A stretch of 64,000 nucleotides of DNA from Microbacterium sp. GCS4 (GCF_001262495.1 NZ_LGYE01000002.1:734368-798367), one strand, 5' to 3'. Positions 44,566-54,813 are shown, numbered from the stretch's first letter. The notes: generated from the letters alone by a model not told the origin. Program-made: numbers and translations.

Positions 44566-45542
44566 AGTACGTCCTGCAGAAGGTCGGCCTGTTCGTGCTC
44601 ACGCTGTGGGCCGCGGTCACCCTGAACTTCTTCCTCCCGCGCATGATGCCGGGCTCCCCGGCCGATGCGGCGATCGCGAAGCTCGCGCAGAACGGTCCCG
44701 TCACCGACGCGACCCGCGCCGCGATAGAGGCGCAGCTCGGCGTGCCGACCGGATCGCTGTGGGACCAGTACGTGTCCTACCTGGGTCAGGTCGTGCGGCT
44801 GGACTTCGGCGTCTCGTACACGTTCTATCCGCAGAGCGTGTCGAGCATGGTCTCCACGGCGTTGCCGTACACGATCGGCCTGGTCGGCATCGTCACGATC
44901 CTCGCGTTCGTGATCGGCACGCTGATCGGCGTGACGGCGGCCTGGCGCCGCGGCACCTGGCTCGACTCGCTGCCCACGCTGACCGGGTCGTTCCTCAGCA
45001 CATTCCCGTACTTCTGGACCGCGCTGCTGCTGCTGTTCTTCCTCGGCTACGTGCTGCACTGGTTCCCGACCACCGGGGCCTACGCCGCGACGACCACGCC
45101 CGGCTTCACAGGCGACTTCATCGCGGACCTGGCCCGGCATGCCGTGCTGCCGGCGCTGACGATCCTGCTCACCTCGCTGGGCGGCTGGATCATCGGCATG
45201 CGCAACGCCATGATCAACACGCTCGGCGAGGACTACGTGACCTTCGCCGAGGCGAACGGTCTGCGCGGTCGCACGATCGCCCTGCGGTACGCGGCACGAA
45301 ACGCGATCCTGCCGAACCTCACCGGCTTCGGGCTCACGCTCGGCGGCGTGGTCGGCGGATCGATCCTCGTGGAGCAGGTCTTCCAGTACCCCGGTATCGG
45401 GTACCTCCTCTTCAACGCCGTGATCGGGCAGGACTACCCGCTCATGCAGGCGCTCTTCCTGATGATCACCGTGAGCGTGCTCATCGCCAACTTCCTCGTG
45501 GACATCCTGTATGGGGTGCTGGACCCAAGGACACGCCGATGA
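44562..45542 (+). CDS. ABC transporter permease (Opp/Dpp B type)
   Basis: A 326-residue inner-membrane permease with six predicted membrane segments. NFFLPRMMPGSPADAAIA is the family's N-terminal region and EANGLRGRTIALRYAARNAI the EAA loop that contacts the ATPase. Its GTG overlaps the SBP stop (GTGA) and its TGA overlaps the next permease (ATGA). Confidence 0.94.
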   Translation: MKYVLQKVGLFVLTLWAAVTLNFFLPRMMPGSPADAAIAKLAQNGPVTDATRAAIEAQLGVPTGSLWDQYVSYLGQVVRLDFGVSYTFYPQSVSSMVSTALPYTIGLVGIVTILAFVIGTLIGVTAAWRRGTWLDSLPTLTGSFLSTFPYFWTALLLLFFLGYVLHWFPTTGAYAATTTPGFTGDFIADLARHAVLPALTILLTSLGGWIIGMRNAMINTLGEDYVTFAEANGLRGRTIALRYAARNAILPNLTGFGLTLGGVVGGSILVEQVFQYPGIGYLLFNAVIGQDYPLMQALFLMITVSVLIANFLVDILYGVLDPRTRR

Positions 45543-46453
45543 CCTCAACCATGAATCTCAAAGTCCCCGCCGAGCGGATCGCGGCGCCCAGCCCGTGGCG
45601 CGCGTTCGGCCGCATGGTGGGCACGCTGTGGGCCAACGGCAAGGCACGGCTCGGCCTCATCATCCTCGGCCTGTTCGTGCTGGTCGCGGTGTTCGCTCCG
45701 CTGCTGGCGCCCTACGGCCCTAAGGACAACTCCTTCGAGCGCAACGCCGACGCCTCGGCTGCGCACTGGCTGGGGACGACCGCCGCGGGCGAGGACGTGC
45801 TGAGCCAGCTCATCTACGGCTCGCAGATCAGTCTGCTGGTCGGCCTGGCGGCCGGCATCCTCTCGACCATCGTCGCGGTGCTGATCGGCCTCAGCTGGGG
45901 GTACATGCGCGGCTTCGCGGGCGAGGTCATCGGCTTCATCGTGAACCTCTTCCTCGTGATACCGGGCCTCCCGCTCATGATCGTGATCGCCGCGTACCTG
46001 CAGAACGGCGGCATCCTCATGATCATCGCCGTGATCGTGGTGACCGGCTGGGCGTGGGGCGCGCGCGTGCTGCGCAGCCAGACGCAGTCGCTGCGCGGCA
46101 ACGACTTCGTCACCTCGGCGCAGTTCTCGGGTGACAGCCGGGCGCGCATCGTGTTCCGCGAGATCCTGCCGAACATGACGTCGATCATCGCCGGCACGCT
46201 CTTCGGGGCGGCGACGGCGGCGATCCTCGCCGAGGCCGGACTCGAGTTCCTCGGTCTCGGCGACTCCAGCATCGTCAGCTGGGGCACCATGCTCTACTGG
46301 GCGCAGAACTCCAACTCCCTGCTCACGGGGCAGTGGCTGCTGCTGTTCGCGCCCGGTCTGTGCATCGCGCTGCTGGCGCTGAGCCTCACACTCATCAACT
46401 TCGGCGTGGACGGCATCTCCAATCCGCGCCTCCGGGAAGGGAAGGGGCGATGA
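45539..46453 (+). CDS. ABC transporter permease (Opp/Dpp C type)
   Basis: A 304-residue inner-membrane permease. GKARLGLIILGLFVLVAVFA is the first membrane segment, HWLGTTAAGEDVLSQLIYGS is the conserved DppC loop, and AQFSGDSRARIVFREILPN is the EAA-type coupling loop. It pairs with the B-type permease. ATGA overlaps at both ends (45539 and 46450) show tight coupling within the operon. Confidence 0.94.
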   Translation: MTSTMNLKVPAERIAAPSPWRAFGRMVGTLWANGKARLGLIILGLFVLVAVFAPLLAPYGPKDNSFERNADASAAHWLGTTAAGEDVLSQLIYGSQISLLVGLAAGILSTIVAVLIGLSWGYMRGFAGEVIGFIVNLFLVIPGLPLMIVIAAYLQNGGILMIIAVIVVTGWAWGARVLRSQTQSLRGNDFVTSAQFSGDSRARIVFREILPNMTSIIAGTLFGAATAAILAEAGLEFLGLGDSSIVSWGTMLYWAQNSNSLLTGQWLLLFAPGLCIALLALSLTLINFGVDGISNPRLREGKGR

Positions 46454-48177
46454 GCGCCATGGCACCTCAGACCACGACCACGAGCGACATCCTCCTCCAC
46501 GTGCAGGATCTCTCGGTCGAGTACGCCTCGCCCGGGGCCACCCCGGTCACGGCGGTCGACAGCGTCTCGTTCTCGCTGCGTCGCGGCGAGTTCGTCGGAC
46601 TCGTCGGCGAGTCAGGGTCCGGCAAGTCGACGCTCGGGTTCGCGCTCACCCGGCTGCAGAAGCCGCCGGCGCGCATCAGCGGCGGACGCATCCTGTTCGG
46701 TGGCCGCGACATCCGCGAGCTGGATGCCGAGGAGCTGCGTCGTCAGCGCCAGGGTGGCTTCGCGATGGTGCTGCAGTCGGGCATGAACGCGCTCAATCCC
46801 GTACGCACGGTGGGCAACCACTTCCGCGACATCTTCGCGGCGCACGGCCATGTGCCGCGCGAGGAGCGGGAGGCCAGGGCACGGGAGCTGATCGGCAAGG
46901 TCGGCCTCGACCCCGCGGTGCTGTCGCGCTACCCGGGCGAACTGTCCGGCGGTATGCGCCAGCGCACTTCGATCGCGCTCGCGCTGTCGCTGGAGCCGCA
47001 GCTCATGGTGTTCGACGAGCCGACCACGGCGCTCGACGTGCTGGTGCAGCACGCCGTCATGGACACGATCAAGGAGCTGCAGCACTCCGAGCACTTCACC
47101 GCGATCCTCATCAGCCACGACCTCGGCATCGTGCTCGAGGCCACCGACCGGGTCATGGTCATGCACGAGGGCAAGATCGTCGAGGACGCGCCGAGCCTCG
47201 ACATCCTGCACCACCCGCAGGACGAGTACACGCGGATGCTGCTGAGCCACTACGCCGACCCGCGGGCCGAGTCGATCTCGATCCCGGGGTTCGTCGACCT
47301 CGGCACCCGTCGCCGTGAGGGCACCTCCCGCACCGATGTGACCGAGACCGTGCCGACCGTGTCGCAGCGCGACACCCGACGCGCGGACGCCGCGGTCGTC
47401 GTCGACGGCGTGACCAAGCGCTACGCCCCGCCGCGTCGTGGCGAGAAGCCGGTGGTGGCGGTCGACGACGTGTCCTTCCGCCTCGAGCCCGGCGAGGCGC
47501 TCGCGCTCGTCGGTGCCTCCGGGTCGGGCAAGTCGACGCTCGCGAAGCTCATCACGGGGGTCGAGAAGCCGACCGAGGGAACCGTGCGCTTCGGAGACGT
47601 CGACGTCGCCTCGCTCGGAAGGAAGGGGCTGCGCGACCTGCGCAAGGACGTGCAGATGGTGTTCCAGGACCCCTATGCCGCGCTCAACCCGCTGCACACG
47701 GTCGAGTACGCCCTCAGCCGCCCGGTGCGCAACTACACCTCGCTGCGCGGCGCGGAGGCGCGGGCGCGCGTGCTGGAGCTGCTGGAGACGGTGGGGCTGA
47801 CGCCCGTCGAGCAGTTCGCCGCCAAGCTCCCGCATCAGCTCTCCGGTGGGCAGCGGCAGCGCGTCGTGATCGCCCGGGCGCTCGCGAGCGATCCGCAGGT
47901 GCTGATCGCCGACGAGCCGGTGTCGATGCTCGATGTCTCGCTGCGCGCCGGGGTGCTCGCACTGCTCGAGGATCTCCGTGAACGCTGGGGCATCAGCATG
48001 CTCTACATCACGCACGACCTGCTGAGCGCGCGACTCGTGACCGAGAACATCCTCGTGCTCAACAGCGGGCGGGTGGTCGAACGCGGCGAGACCGCCGAGG
48101 TGCTGCAGCATCCGGAGGACCCGTACACGGTCCAACTGCTGGATGCCGTGCCCAACCCCGCACGCATCGCGCGCTAG
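46450..48177 (+). CDS. Fused double ATP-binding subunit (DppD-DppF type)
   Basis: A 575-residue protein joining two ABC ATPase domains in one chain. Domain 1 has GESGSGKST, LSGGMRQR and LMVFDEPTTALDV. Domain 2, from about residue 315, has GASGSGKST, LSGGQRQR and VLIADEPVSMLDVS, the last with S for the usual T. A linker of about 40 residues joins them. Both domains look catalytically complete. It energises the two permeases upstream. The stop is 32 bp before the GH1 gene. Confidence 0.95.
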   Translation: MSAMAPQTTTTSDILLHVQDLSVEYASPGATPVTAVDSVSFSLRRGEFVGLVGESGSGKSTLGFALTRLQKPPARISGGRILFGGRDIRELDAEELRRQRQGGFAMVLQSGMNALNPVRTVGNHFRDIFAAHGHVPREEREARARELIGKVGLDPAVLSRYPGELSGGMRQRTSIALALSLEPQLMVFDEPTTALDVLVQHAVMDTIKELQHSEHFTAILISHDLGIVLEATDRVMVMHEGKIVEDAPSLDILHHPQDEYTRMLLSHYADPRAESISIPGFVDLGTRRREGTSRTDVTETVPTVSQRDTRRADAAVVVDGVTKRYAPPRRGEKPVVAVDDVSFRLEPGEALALVGASGSGKSTLAKLITGVEKPTEGTVRFGDVDVASLGRKGLRDLRKDVQMVFQDPYAALNPLHTVEYALSRPVRNYTSLRGAEARARVLELLETVGLTPVEQFAAKLPHQLSGGQRQRVVIARALASDPQVLIADEPVSMLDVSLRAGVLALLEDLRERWGISMLYITHDLLSARLVTENILVLNSGRVVERGETAEVLQHPEDPYTVQLLDAVPNPARIAR

Positions 48178-48209
48178 AACGAAGCGCGAGAGAAAGAAAG
48201 GAGCGCACC

Positions 48210-49379
48210 GTGCTCACCTTCCCTGACGGCTTCCTCTGGGGAGCGGCCACCGCCGCCCACCAGGTGGAGGGGAACAACACGACCAGCAACTGGTGGACGA
48301 TGGAGCACGCTCCGGACTCGCCGATGGTGGAGCCCTCGGGAGACGCCGCCGACCACTTCCACCGCTACCCCGAGGACATGGGCCTGCTCGCCGCCGCAGG
48401 CCTCAACTCGTACCGCTTCTCGGTCGAGTGGGCGCGGATCGAGCCGGAGCGCGGGTTCATCTCGCGGGCCATGCTCGACCACTACCGCCGCATGATCGAC
48501 ACCGCACTCGGGCTGGGACTCGACCCGACCGTGACGCTCATGCACTTCACGGTGCCGCAGTGGTTCCAGAAGGACGGGTTCTGGCGTGCGTCCGACGCCG
48601 TCGACCTCTTCTCGCGTTACGTCGAGACCGTGCTGCCGATCCTCGACGACGTCACCTACGTGTGCACGATCAACGAGCCGAACATCGCGGCGATGCTCGC
48701 CGGGGGAGAGGATGCCGCGAACCTCGTCGCCTACGGTCTGCCGAATCCCGACCTCGCCGTCGCCGACACGCTGCTCGACGCGCACCACCGCGCCTCGGAG
48801 ATCCTGCACTCGAAGCCCGGCATCCAGGCCGGATGGACCATTGCGACGCAGGCGTTCCACTCGACCGGCGAGCCCGGAGCCGACGAGATGCTGGCGCAGT
48901 ACGGCGACCCGCGCGACCACTGGTATCTGGACCAGTCGGCGGGCGACGACTTCGTGGGCGTGCAGGCGTACACCCGCACGTTCATCGGTCCCGAGGGCCC
49001 GCGGCCCGTCGCGTCCGATGTCGAGACCACGCTCACCGGGTGGGAGTTCTTCCCCGAGGCGCTCGAGATGGGAGTGCGCAGCGCGTGGGAGCGCAGCGGC
49101 GGCGTGCCGGTGCTCGTGACGGAGAACGGCATCGCCACGGCCGACGACACCCGACGCGTCGCCTACACGCAGGGCGCACTGGAGGGTCTGCACCGGGCCA
49201 TCGCCGACGGCGTCGAGGTGCGCGGATATCAGCACTGGAGCGCGCTCGACAACTACGAGTGGGCGAGCGGCTACCGGCCGACGTTCGGGCTCATCGGCTT
49301 CGACCGCGAGACCTTCGAGCGGTCGCCGAAGCCCTCGCTCGCGTGGCTGGGAGAGGTCGCGCGCCGCAACGCGCTCTGA
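48210..49379 (+). CDS. GH1 family beta-glycosidase (beta-glucosidase type)
   Basis: A 389-residue family 1 glycoside hydrolase, shorter than the usual 440-470 residues. FPDGFLWGAATAAHQVEGNN is the N-terminal signature. The acid/base is Glu156 in CTINEPN, and the nucleophile is Glu305 in VLVTENGIAT. WSALDNYEWASGY is the aglycone-side tryptophan motif. There is no signal peptide, so it acts inside the cell on sugars imported by the upstream transporter. AAAGGAG precedes the GTG start. It is last in the operon and followed by a hairpin terminator. Confidence 0.95.
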   Translation: MLTFPDGFLWGAATAAHQVEGNNTTSNWWTMEHAPDSPMVEPSGDAADHFHRYPEDMGLLAAAGLNSYRFSVEWARIEPERGFISRAMLDHYRRMIDTALGLGLDPTVTLMHFTVPQWFQKDGFWRASDAVDLFSRYVETVLPILDDVTYVCTINEPNIAAMLAGGEDAANLVAYGLPNPDLAVADTLLDAHHRASEILHSKPGIQAGWTIATQAFHSTGEPGADEMLAQYGDPRDHWYLDQSAGDDFVGVQAYTRTFIGPEGPRPVASDVETTLTGWEFFPEALEMGVRSAWERSGGVPVLVTENGIATADDTRRVAYTQGALEGLHRAIADGVEVRGYQHWSALDNYEWASGYRPTFGLIGFDRETFERSPKPSLAWLGEVARRNAL

Positions 49380-49386
49380 GCGCTGG

Positions 49387-49416
49387 CCGTCCGAGGGCCC
49401 AACGGCCCTCGGACGG
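49387..49416 (+). terminator. Hairpin terminator after the GH1 gene
   Basis: A perfect 13-bp stem: CCGTCCGAGGGCC at 49387-49399 pairs with GGCCCTCGGACGG at 49404-49416, around a CAAC loop. It begins 7 bp after the GH1 stop and ends before the next promoter, without a T run. Confidence 0.88.
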
Positions 49417-49440
49417 TCGCGCCGGGGTTACGCTCGGTCC

Positions 49441-50982
49441 ATGACCCATGTCATGACCGCGCGTCGAAGCGGCCGCCTCCGGGCGGGCGCTGCGGGGCTG
49501 AGCGCCGCCGTGCTCGCGGTCGGCGCGGGTGAGCTCGTCGCGGCCGTCGTGGAACCGGCCGCGAGTCCCGTGGCCGTGATCGGCAGCGGACTGATCGACC
49601 TCGCGCCCGCGTGGGCGAAGGACACCGCGATCGCGCTGTTCGGCACCGGCGACAAGGCGGCCCTGATCACGGGGATCGCGATCGTGCTCGCAGGTGTCGC
49701 GGTGCTGTCCGGCATCCTGGAGGCACGCCGCGCCGGGCTCGGCTCGGTGGTCCTCGGCGCGCTCGGAGCCCTCGCGCTCATCGTCGCGATGACCCGTCCC
49801 GGCGCCGGTCCCTTCGCGTGGCTGCCCGGGCTGGTCGCGGGGGTCGTCGCGGTCGTCGCGCTGCGGCTGCTCATGCGCACGGTGCATCCGATCCCGTATG
49901 TGCGCACCGAATCCGAGGAGCGACGGCGGTTCCTGCTCTGGACCGCGGGGGTCGCGGCCGCGGGCGTCGCCGCGCTCATCGTGGGCAACGTCGCGCGCGG
50001 AGCGACCCGCTCGATCGAGGCGATCCGCGATGCGCTCCGGTTGCCGCAGGCCACGCGCCCGGCGGCCCCGGTCCCCGCGACCGCCGACCTCGGTATCCAG
50101 GGCCTCGCACCGGTCGTGACCCCGAACGCCGAGTTCTACCGCATCGACACGGCCCTCGTCGTCCCGCGTATCGACCCGGGCGACTGGCGGCTGCGCATCC
50201 ACGGCATGGTCGATCGGGAGGTCGAGATCACCTGGGAAGAGCTGCTCGCCCTGCCGATGCAGGAGTCGCACGTGACCCTGGCGTGCGTGTCGAACGAGGT
50301 GGGCGGATCGCTGATCGGCAACGCTCTCTGGCTCGGTCATCCCGTGCGCGATCTTCTCGCGCGTGCAGGGGTCGACCCGGACGCCGACATGGTGCTCTCC
50401 ACCTCCTCCGACGGGTTCACGGCCTCCACGCCGATCGAGGCGCTCACCGACGATCGAGACGCGCTGCTCGCGGTGGGGATGAACGGCGAGCCGCTGCCGA
50501 TCGAGCACGGCTTCCCGGTGCGGATGGTGGTGCCCGGTCTCTACGGCTATGTGTCGGCGACGAAGTGGGTGACCGATCTGGAGGTCACGCGGTTCGACCG
50601 CACGACGGCCTACTGGACGACGCGCGGGTGGTCGGACCACGGTCCGGTCAAGCTCCAGTCGCGCATCGATGTGCCGCGGCGCGGACAGCGGATCGAGCCG
50701 GGCGAGGCCGTGATCGCGGGCATGGCCTGGCAGCAGCACGTCGGGGTCGAGGGGGTCGAGGTGCGCATCGACGGCGGCTCGTGGCAGCAGGCGGAACTCG
50801 CTTCCCCGATCTCGGCTGACACGTGGGTGCAGTGGCGGCTGCCGTGGACCGCGGACAGCGGGTCGCACAGCATCGAGTGCCGCGCGATCAGCGCCGACGG
50901 CGACACGCAGACCTCCGATCCTGCTCCGCCTGCTCCCGACGGCGCGCAGGGCTGGCACCGCATCGACGTGAGCGTGGGCTGA
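49441..50982 (+). CDS. Membrane-anchored molybdopterin-dependent oxidoreductase (sulfite-oxidase fold)
   Basis: A 513-residue protein with five N-terminal hydrophobic segments (about 16-38, 70-92, 99-116, 122-142 and 163-183). An Oxidored_molyb domain follows: HVTLACVSNEVGG has the cofactor-ligand Cys at residue 282, and GFPVRMVVPGLYGYVSATKW is typical. The C-terminal domain (VRIDGGSWQQAELA) resembles the Mo-co dimerisation domain. It probably sits outside the membrane and oxidises a small substrate; the substrate is unknown. ATG lies exactly 6 bp after TACGCT. Confidence 0.9.
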   Translation: MTHVMTARRSGRLRAGAAGLSAAVLAVGAGELVAAVVEPAASPVAVIGSGLIDLAPAWAKDTAIALFGTGDKAALITGIAIVLAGVAVLSGILEARRAGLGSVVLGALGALALIVAMTRPGAGPFAWLPGLVAGVVAVVALRLLMRTVHPIPYVRTESEERRRFLLWTAGVAAAGVAALIVGNVARGATRSIEAIRDALRLPQATRPAAPVPATADLGIQGLAPVVTPNAEFYRIDTALVVPRIDPGDWRLRIHGMVDREVEITWEELLALPMQESHVTLACVSNEVGGSLIGNALWLGHPVRDLLARAGVDPDADMVLSTSSDGFTASTPIEALTDDRDALLAVGMNGEPLPIEHGFPVRMVVPGLYGYVSATKWVTDLEVTRFDRTTAYWTTRGWSDHGPVKLQSRIDVPRRGQRIEPGEAVIAGMAWQQHVGVEGVEVRIDGGSWQQAELASPISADTWVQWRLPWTADSGSHSIECRAISADGDTQTSDPAPPAPDGAQGWHRIDVSVG

Positions 50983-51019
50983 GCGTAACCGCCCCCGTCA
51001 TCGCGCCTAGAATCGATCC

Positions 51020-52594
51020 ATGCCCGCAGGCGAATCCTTCTACATCACGACGCCCATCTACTACCCCTCCGACGTCCCTCACATCGGTCATGGGTACACC
51101 TCGGTGGCGGTCGACGCGCTCGCGCGCTGGCACCGCCAGGGCGGCGACGACACCTGGATGCTGACGGGCACCGACGAGCACGGGCAGAAGATGCTCCGTG
51201 CCGCGGCGGCGAACGGCGTGACCCCGCAGGAGTGGGTCGACAAGCTCGTGACCGAGGCGTGGTTCCCGCTGCTGAAGACGCTCGACGTCGCGAACGACGA
51301 CTTCATCCGCACCACGCAGGAGCGGCACGAGGAGCGCGTCAAGAAGTTCGTGCAGGCGATCTACGACCGCGGCTACATCTATGCGGGCGAGTACGAGGCG
51401 CTGTACTGCGTGGGCTGTGAGGAGTTCAAGCCGGAGTCCGAGATCCTCGACGGCACCGGCCCCTTCGAGGGGCTCAAGGTGTGCGCGATCCACTCGAAGC
51501 CGCTCGAGCTGCTGCAGGAGAAGAACTACTTCTTCAAGCTCAGCGAGTTCCAGGACCGTCTCCTCGAGCTCTACAAGACGCAGCCCGACTTCATCCGTCC
51601 CGAGTCCGCGCGCAACGAGGTCGTCTCGTTCGTGCGGCAGGGTCTCAAGGACCTCTCGATCTCGCGTTCGGCGTTCGACTGGGGCATCGAGGTGCCCTGG
51701 GACCCGTCGCACGTCATCTACGTGTGGGTCGACGCGCTGCTGAACTACGCGACGGCCGTCGGCTACGGCGACGACCCCGAGACCTTCGACCGCCGCTGGC
51801 CGGCGTACCACGTGGTCGGCAAGGACATCCTCCGCTTCCACGCCGTGATCTGGCCGGCCATGCTGATGGCTGCGGGCGTCGACGTGCCCAAGGGCGTGTT
51901 CGCGCACGGCTGGCTGCTCGTGGGCGGCGAGAAGATGTCGAAGTCGAAGCTCACCGGCATCGCGCCGACCGAGATCACCGACGTCTTCGGCTCGGACGCC
52001 TACCGGTTCTACTTCCTCTCGGCGATCGCGTTCGGCCAGGACGGGTCGTTCTCGTGGGAGGACCTCGCCGCGCGCTATCAGGCCGAGCTCGCGAACGGCT
52101 TCGGCAACCTCGCGTCCCGCACGACCGCCATGATCGAGAAGTACTTCGAGGGCGTCGTGCCGCCGCCCGCCGAGTACCTGGAGCAGGACCTCGTGATCCA
52201 GCGTCTCGTCGCGCGCGCGACGACGGATGCGGATGCCGCGGTCGAGCAGTTCCGCATCGATGAGGCGATCCGCGCCGTCTGGACCATCGTCGATGCGCTG
52301 AACGGCTACATCACCGAGAACGAGCCGTGGGCGCTGGCACGCGACGAGGAGCAGCGCGAGCGCCTCGGCACCGTGCTGTACACGTGCGCGGAGGGTCTGC
52401 GCGCGCTCGCGGTGCTGCTGTCGCCGGTCATGCCGGTGTCGACCGAGAAGCTGTGGATCGCGCTGGGCGCGGCCGAGACGCTCGGACGCCTGCAGGATCA
52501 GCCGATCCGCGAGTCCGGGGCGTGGGGCGTACTGAAGCCGGGCACGAGCGTCAACGGTCTCGCGCCGCTGTTCCCGCGCGTCGAACAGGCCTGA
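51020..52594 (+). CDS. metG: Methionyl-tRNA synthetase
   Basis: A 524-residue class I synthetase. PIYYPSDVPHIGHGYTSVAV includes the HIGH motif, and GGEKMSKSKLTGI is the KMSKS motif. The zinc-region cysteines of the longer MetG type are largely absent (CVGCEEFKPES remains). The C-terminal anticodon-binding helices (NGYITENEPWALAR) are present. ATG is exactly 6 bp after TAGAAT, a strong -10 (leaderless). tatD follows 27 bp later. Confidence 0.97.
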   Translation: MPAGESFYITTPIYYPSDVPHIGHGYTSVAVDALARWHRQGGDDTWMLTGTDEHGQKMLRAAAANGVTPQEWVDKLVTEAWFPLLKTLDVANDDFIRTTQERHEERVKKFVQAIYDRGYIYAGEYEALYCVGCEEFKPESEILDGTGPFEGLKVCAIHSKPLELLQEKNYFFKLSEFQDRLLELYKTQPDFIRPESARNEVVSFVRQGLKDLSISRSAFDWGIEVPWDPSHVIYVWVDALLNYATAVGYGDDPETFDRRWPAYHVVGKDILRFHAVIWPAMLMAAGVDVPKGVFAHGWLLVGGEKMSKSKLTGIAPTEITDVFGSDAYRFYFLSAIAFGQDGSFSWEDLAARYQAELANGFGNLASRTTAMIEKYFEGVVPPPAEYLEQDLVIQRLVARATTDADAAVEQFRIDEAIRAVWTIVDALNGYITENEPWALARDEEQRERLGTVLYTCAEGLRALAVLLSPVMPVSTEKLWIALGAAETLGRLQDQPIRESGAWGVLKPGTSVNGLAPLFPRVEQA

Positions 52595-52621
52595 TCGCGT
52601 CTCGTCCCGCCTGAGACAGCC

Positions 52622-53497
52622 ATGCCTGAGACCTACGTGCAGCGCCGGGACGGCGACGGGCGCAAGGACCTGCGGTATCCCGCAGCTCCCGAGCCCCTCG
52701 CCGTGCCCGTGTACGACAACCACGCGCACCTCGAGATCCTCGACGGCGACGAGCCGCTGTCGCTGACCGAGCAGCTCGACCGCGCGGAGGCGGTGGGGAT
52801 CGCCGGCGTCGTGCAGGCCTCGGGTGATATCGAGTCCTCGCGTTGGGCCGTGGAGGCCGCCGCGTCCGACCGTCGCGTGCTGGCCGCGGTCGCGATCCAT
52901 CCGAACGACGCGCCGGCCTACGCCGAAGAGGGGCGTCTCGAGGAGGCGCTCGCGGTGATCGACGAGCTCGCGGCGCACCCGCGCACGCGGGCGATCGGCG
53001 AGACCGGACTCGACTTCTTCCGCACTGAGCCGGAGCGCCGCGACCCCCAGTTCGCGTCGTTCGAGGCGCACATCGCCCTCGCCAAGAAGCACGGGATCGC
53101 GATGCAGATCCACGACCGCGACGCGCACGACGCGGTGCTCGAGACGCTCGCCCGCGTGGGCGCGCCGGAGACGACGGTGTTCCACTGCTTCTCGGGCGAC
53201 GACGCGATGGCGCGGGTGTGCGCGGATGCCGGATTCCACCTGTCGTTCGCGGGCAACGTCACGTTCAAGAACGCCCAGAACCTGCGCGACGCGCTCGCGG
53301 TGACGCCGCTCGACCGCATCCTCGTCGAGACCGACGCGCCGTTCCTCACGCCGACACCGCTGCGCGGCCGCCCCAACGCGCCGTACCTCGTGCCGATCAC
53401 GGTGCGCTTCATGGCCGCCGAGCTCGGACTCGACGTCGACGAACTGTGCGCGCAGCTTGCCGCGAACACCCTGAGGGTCTACGGCTCGTTCGACTGA
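52622..53497 (+). CDS. tatD: TatD family metal-dependent hydrolase
   Basis: A 291-residue (beta/alpha)8 hydrolase. Metal ligands are in YDNHAHLEI (HxH), GETGLDFFRTE, QIHDRDAHD, VFHCFSGD and ETDAPFLTPTPLRGR. TatD proteins are Mg2+-dependent DNases. It follows metG as in other actinobacteria, and its 3' end overlaps the convergent MFS gene by 19 bp. Confidence 0.95.
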   Translation: MPETYVQRRDGDGRKDLRYPAAPEPLAVPVYDNHAHLEILDGDEPLSLTEQLDRAEAVGIAGVVQASGDIESSRWAVEAAASDRRVLAAVAIHPNDAPAYAEEGRLEEALAVIDELAAHPRTRAIGETGLDFFRTEPERRDPQFASFEAHIALAKKHGIAMQIHDRDAHDAVLETLARVGAPETTVFHCFSGDDAMARVCADAGFHLSFAGNVTFKNAQNLRDALAVTPLDRILVETDAPFLTPTPLRGRPNAPYLVPITVRFMAAELGLDVDELCAQLAANTLRVYGSFD

Positions 53498-54759
53498 GGC
53501 TCTGCTCCTTCGACCGGCTTCGCGCTCACGATGTGCGAGATCGGACGCCACACGAGCAGCAGGGTGAGAGCCGATCCGGCGAACGCGAACCACCACGGCG
53601 CGGTCAGACCCCAGAGCTGCGCGATCACCCCGCCCAGGGCCTGGCCGATCACCAGACCGGCGAACACGCCGACCATGTTGACGGAAGAGACGCGGCCCTG
53701 GAGTTGGGCGGGCACGAGACGCTGCCGGACGGTCGTGGAGATCGTCGCCCACACGAACGCGTACGCGCCGAAGACGACCATGATGACGAGCGCGACCCAC
53801 CCGGTGGTCGTGAGCGCGAAGGCCAGGTGCATGAGCACCTCGAGCGACAGCACGACCCGCATGAGCGTCGCGAACGAGACGTGCCGCTCGAGCCAGCCGA
53901 AGCTCACGGTCGCGAGGATGCCGCCAGCGGCCGACGCCGTGGTCAGGGCGCCATAGCCGATCGCGCCCATGTGGAGGTGCTCCGTGGCGTACAGCACGAG
54001 CACGCCCCACGGCGCCGCCCACGTCACGTTGAACACGAGGATGATGATCACCAGCATCCGGACGGGCGGGTTGCGCCACAGCCAGCGCAGTCCCTCGGCG
54101 ATGTCGGTGTGCACGGGCGAGCGCGAGGCGGAGTCGCCGTCTGCGGCGGATCCGCGCGGCGGGACGGGGGTGCGCGCCATCCGCGAGATCAGCACGATCG
54201 CGAGCGTCACGCAGAGCACCTCGACGAGGAACGGCCATGCGGAGCCCGCCGCGAACAGGAACGCGCCGAGCGGCGGGCCGGCGAACTGGTTCGCGACGAG
54301 GTACCCGGCCTGCAGGCGCGCGTTGCCGATGCCGAGGTCGGCGGGCTTCACGAGCATCGGGAGCAGCGTGCTCCCCGCGGTGTCCACGAACACCTCGGCC
54401 GTCCCGTAGAGGAAGGCCACCGCGAGGACGATGCCGATGTTCGCCGTGCCCGTCACGAGGAACACGCACAGCGCGGCGAGCACGACGGCCCGCGCGGCGT
54501 TCGCGACCATCACGAGGCGTCTGCGGTCGAAGCGGTCGGCGATCGCGCCCGCGTGCAGCCCGAAGATCAGCCACGGGAGGAACTGCAGGATCGCCCCCGA
54601 GGCGACGAGGAGCGGCGAGGAGGTCATCGAGGCGATCAGCAGCGGGGCGGCGGCGAGGGCGACGCCGTCGCCGACGTTGCTGGTCCACGACGAGGCGAGC
54701 AGCCAGCGGAAGTCCCTGCCCATGCGGCGGGGCGCGACGAGTTCACCGAGAGAGGGCAT
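53479..54759 (-). CDS. MFS transporter (efflux type)
   Basis: A 426-residue membrane protein with about twelve hydrophobic segments. DFRWLLASSWTSNVGDGVAL is the N-terminus of DHA3-type MFS (enterobactin/macrolide exporter-like), and GAIADRFDRRRLVMVANAAR is the cytoplasmic loop motif A. The gene lies on the opposite strand between tatD and rsmA, a place where rpfB stands in mycobacteria. ATG at 54759 is chosen as the first Met before the first membrane segment. Confidence 0.88.
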   Translation of the reverse strand: MPSLGELVAPRRMGRDFRWLLASSWTSNVGDGVALAAAPLLIASMTSSPLLVASGAILQFLPWLIFGLHAGAIADRFDRRRLVMVANAARAVVLAALCVFLVTGTANIGIVLAVAFLYGTAEVFVDTAGSTLLPMLVKPADLGIGNARLQAGYLVANQFAGPPLGAFLFAAGSAWPFLVEVLCVTLAIVLISRMARTPVPPRGSAADGDSASRSPVHTDIAEGLRWLWRNPPVRMLVIIILVFNVTWAAPWGVLVLYATEHLHMGAIGYGALTTASAAGGILATVSFGWLERHVSFATLMRVVLSLEVLMHLAFALTTTGWVALVIMVVFGAYAFVWATISTTVRQRLVPAQLQGRVSSVNMVGVFAGLVIGQALGGVIAQLWGLTAPWWFAFAGSALTLLLVWRPISHIVSAKPVEGAEPQSNEP

Positions 54760-54813
54760 CACTGAAGAGTAGTGGGGGCGGGGGACATCCAGGGGGTAGG
54801 GGACAATGGACAC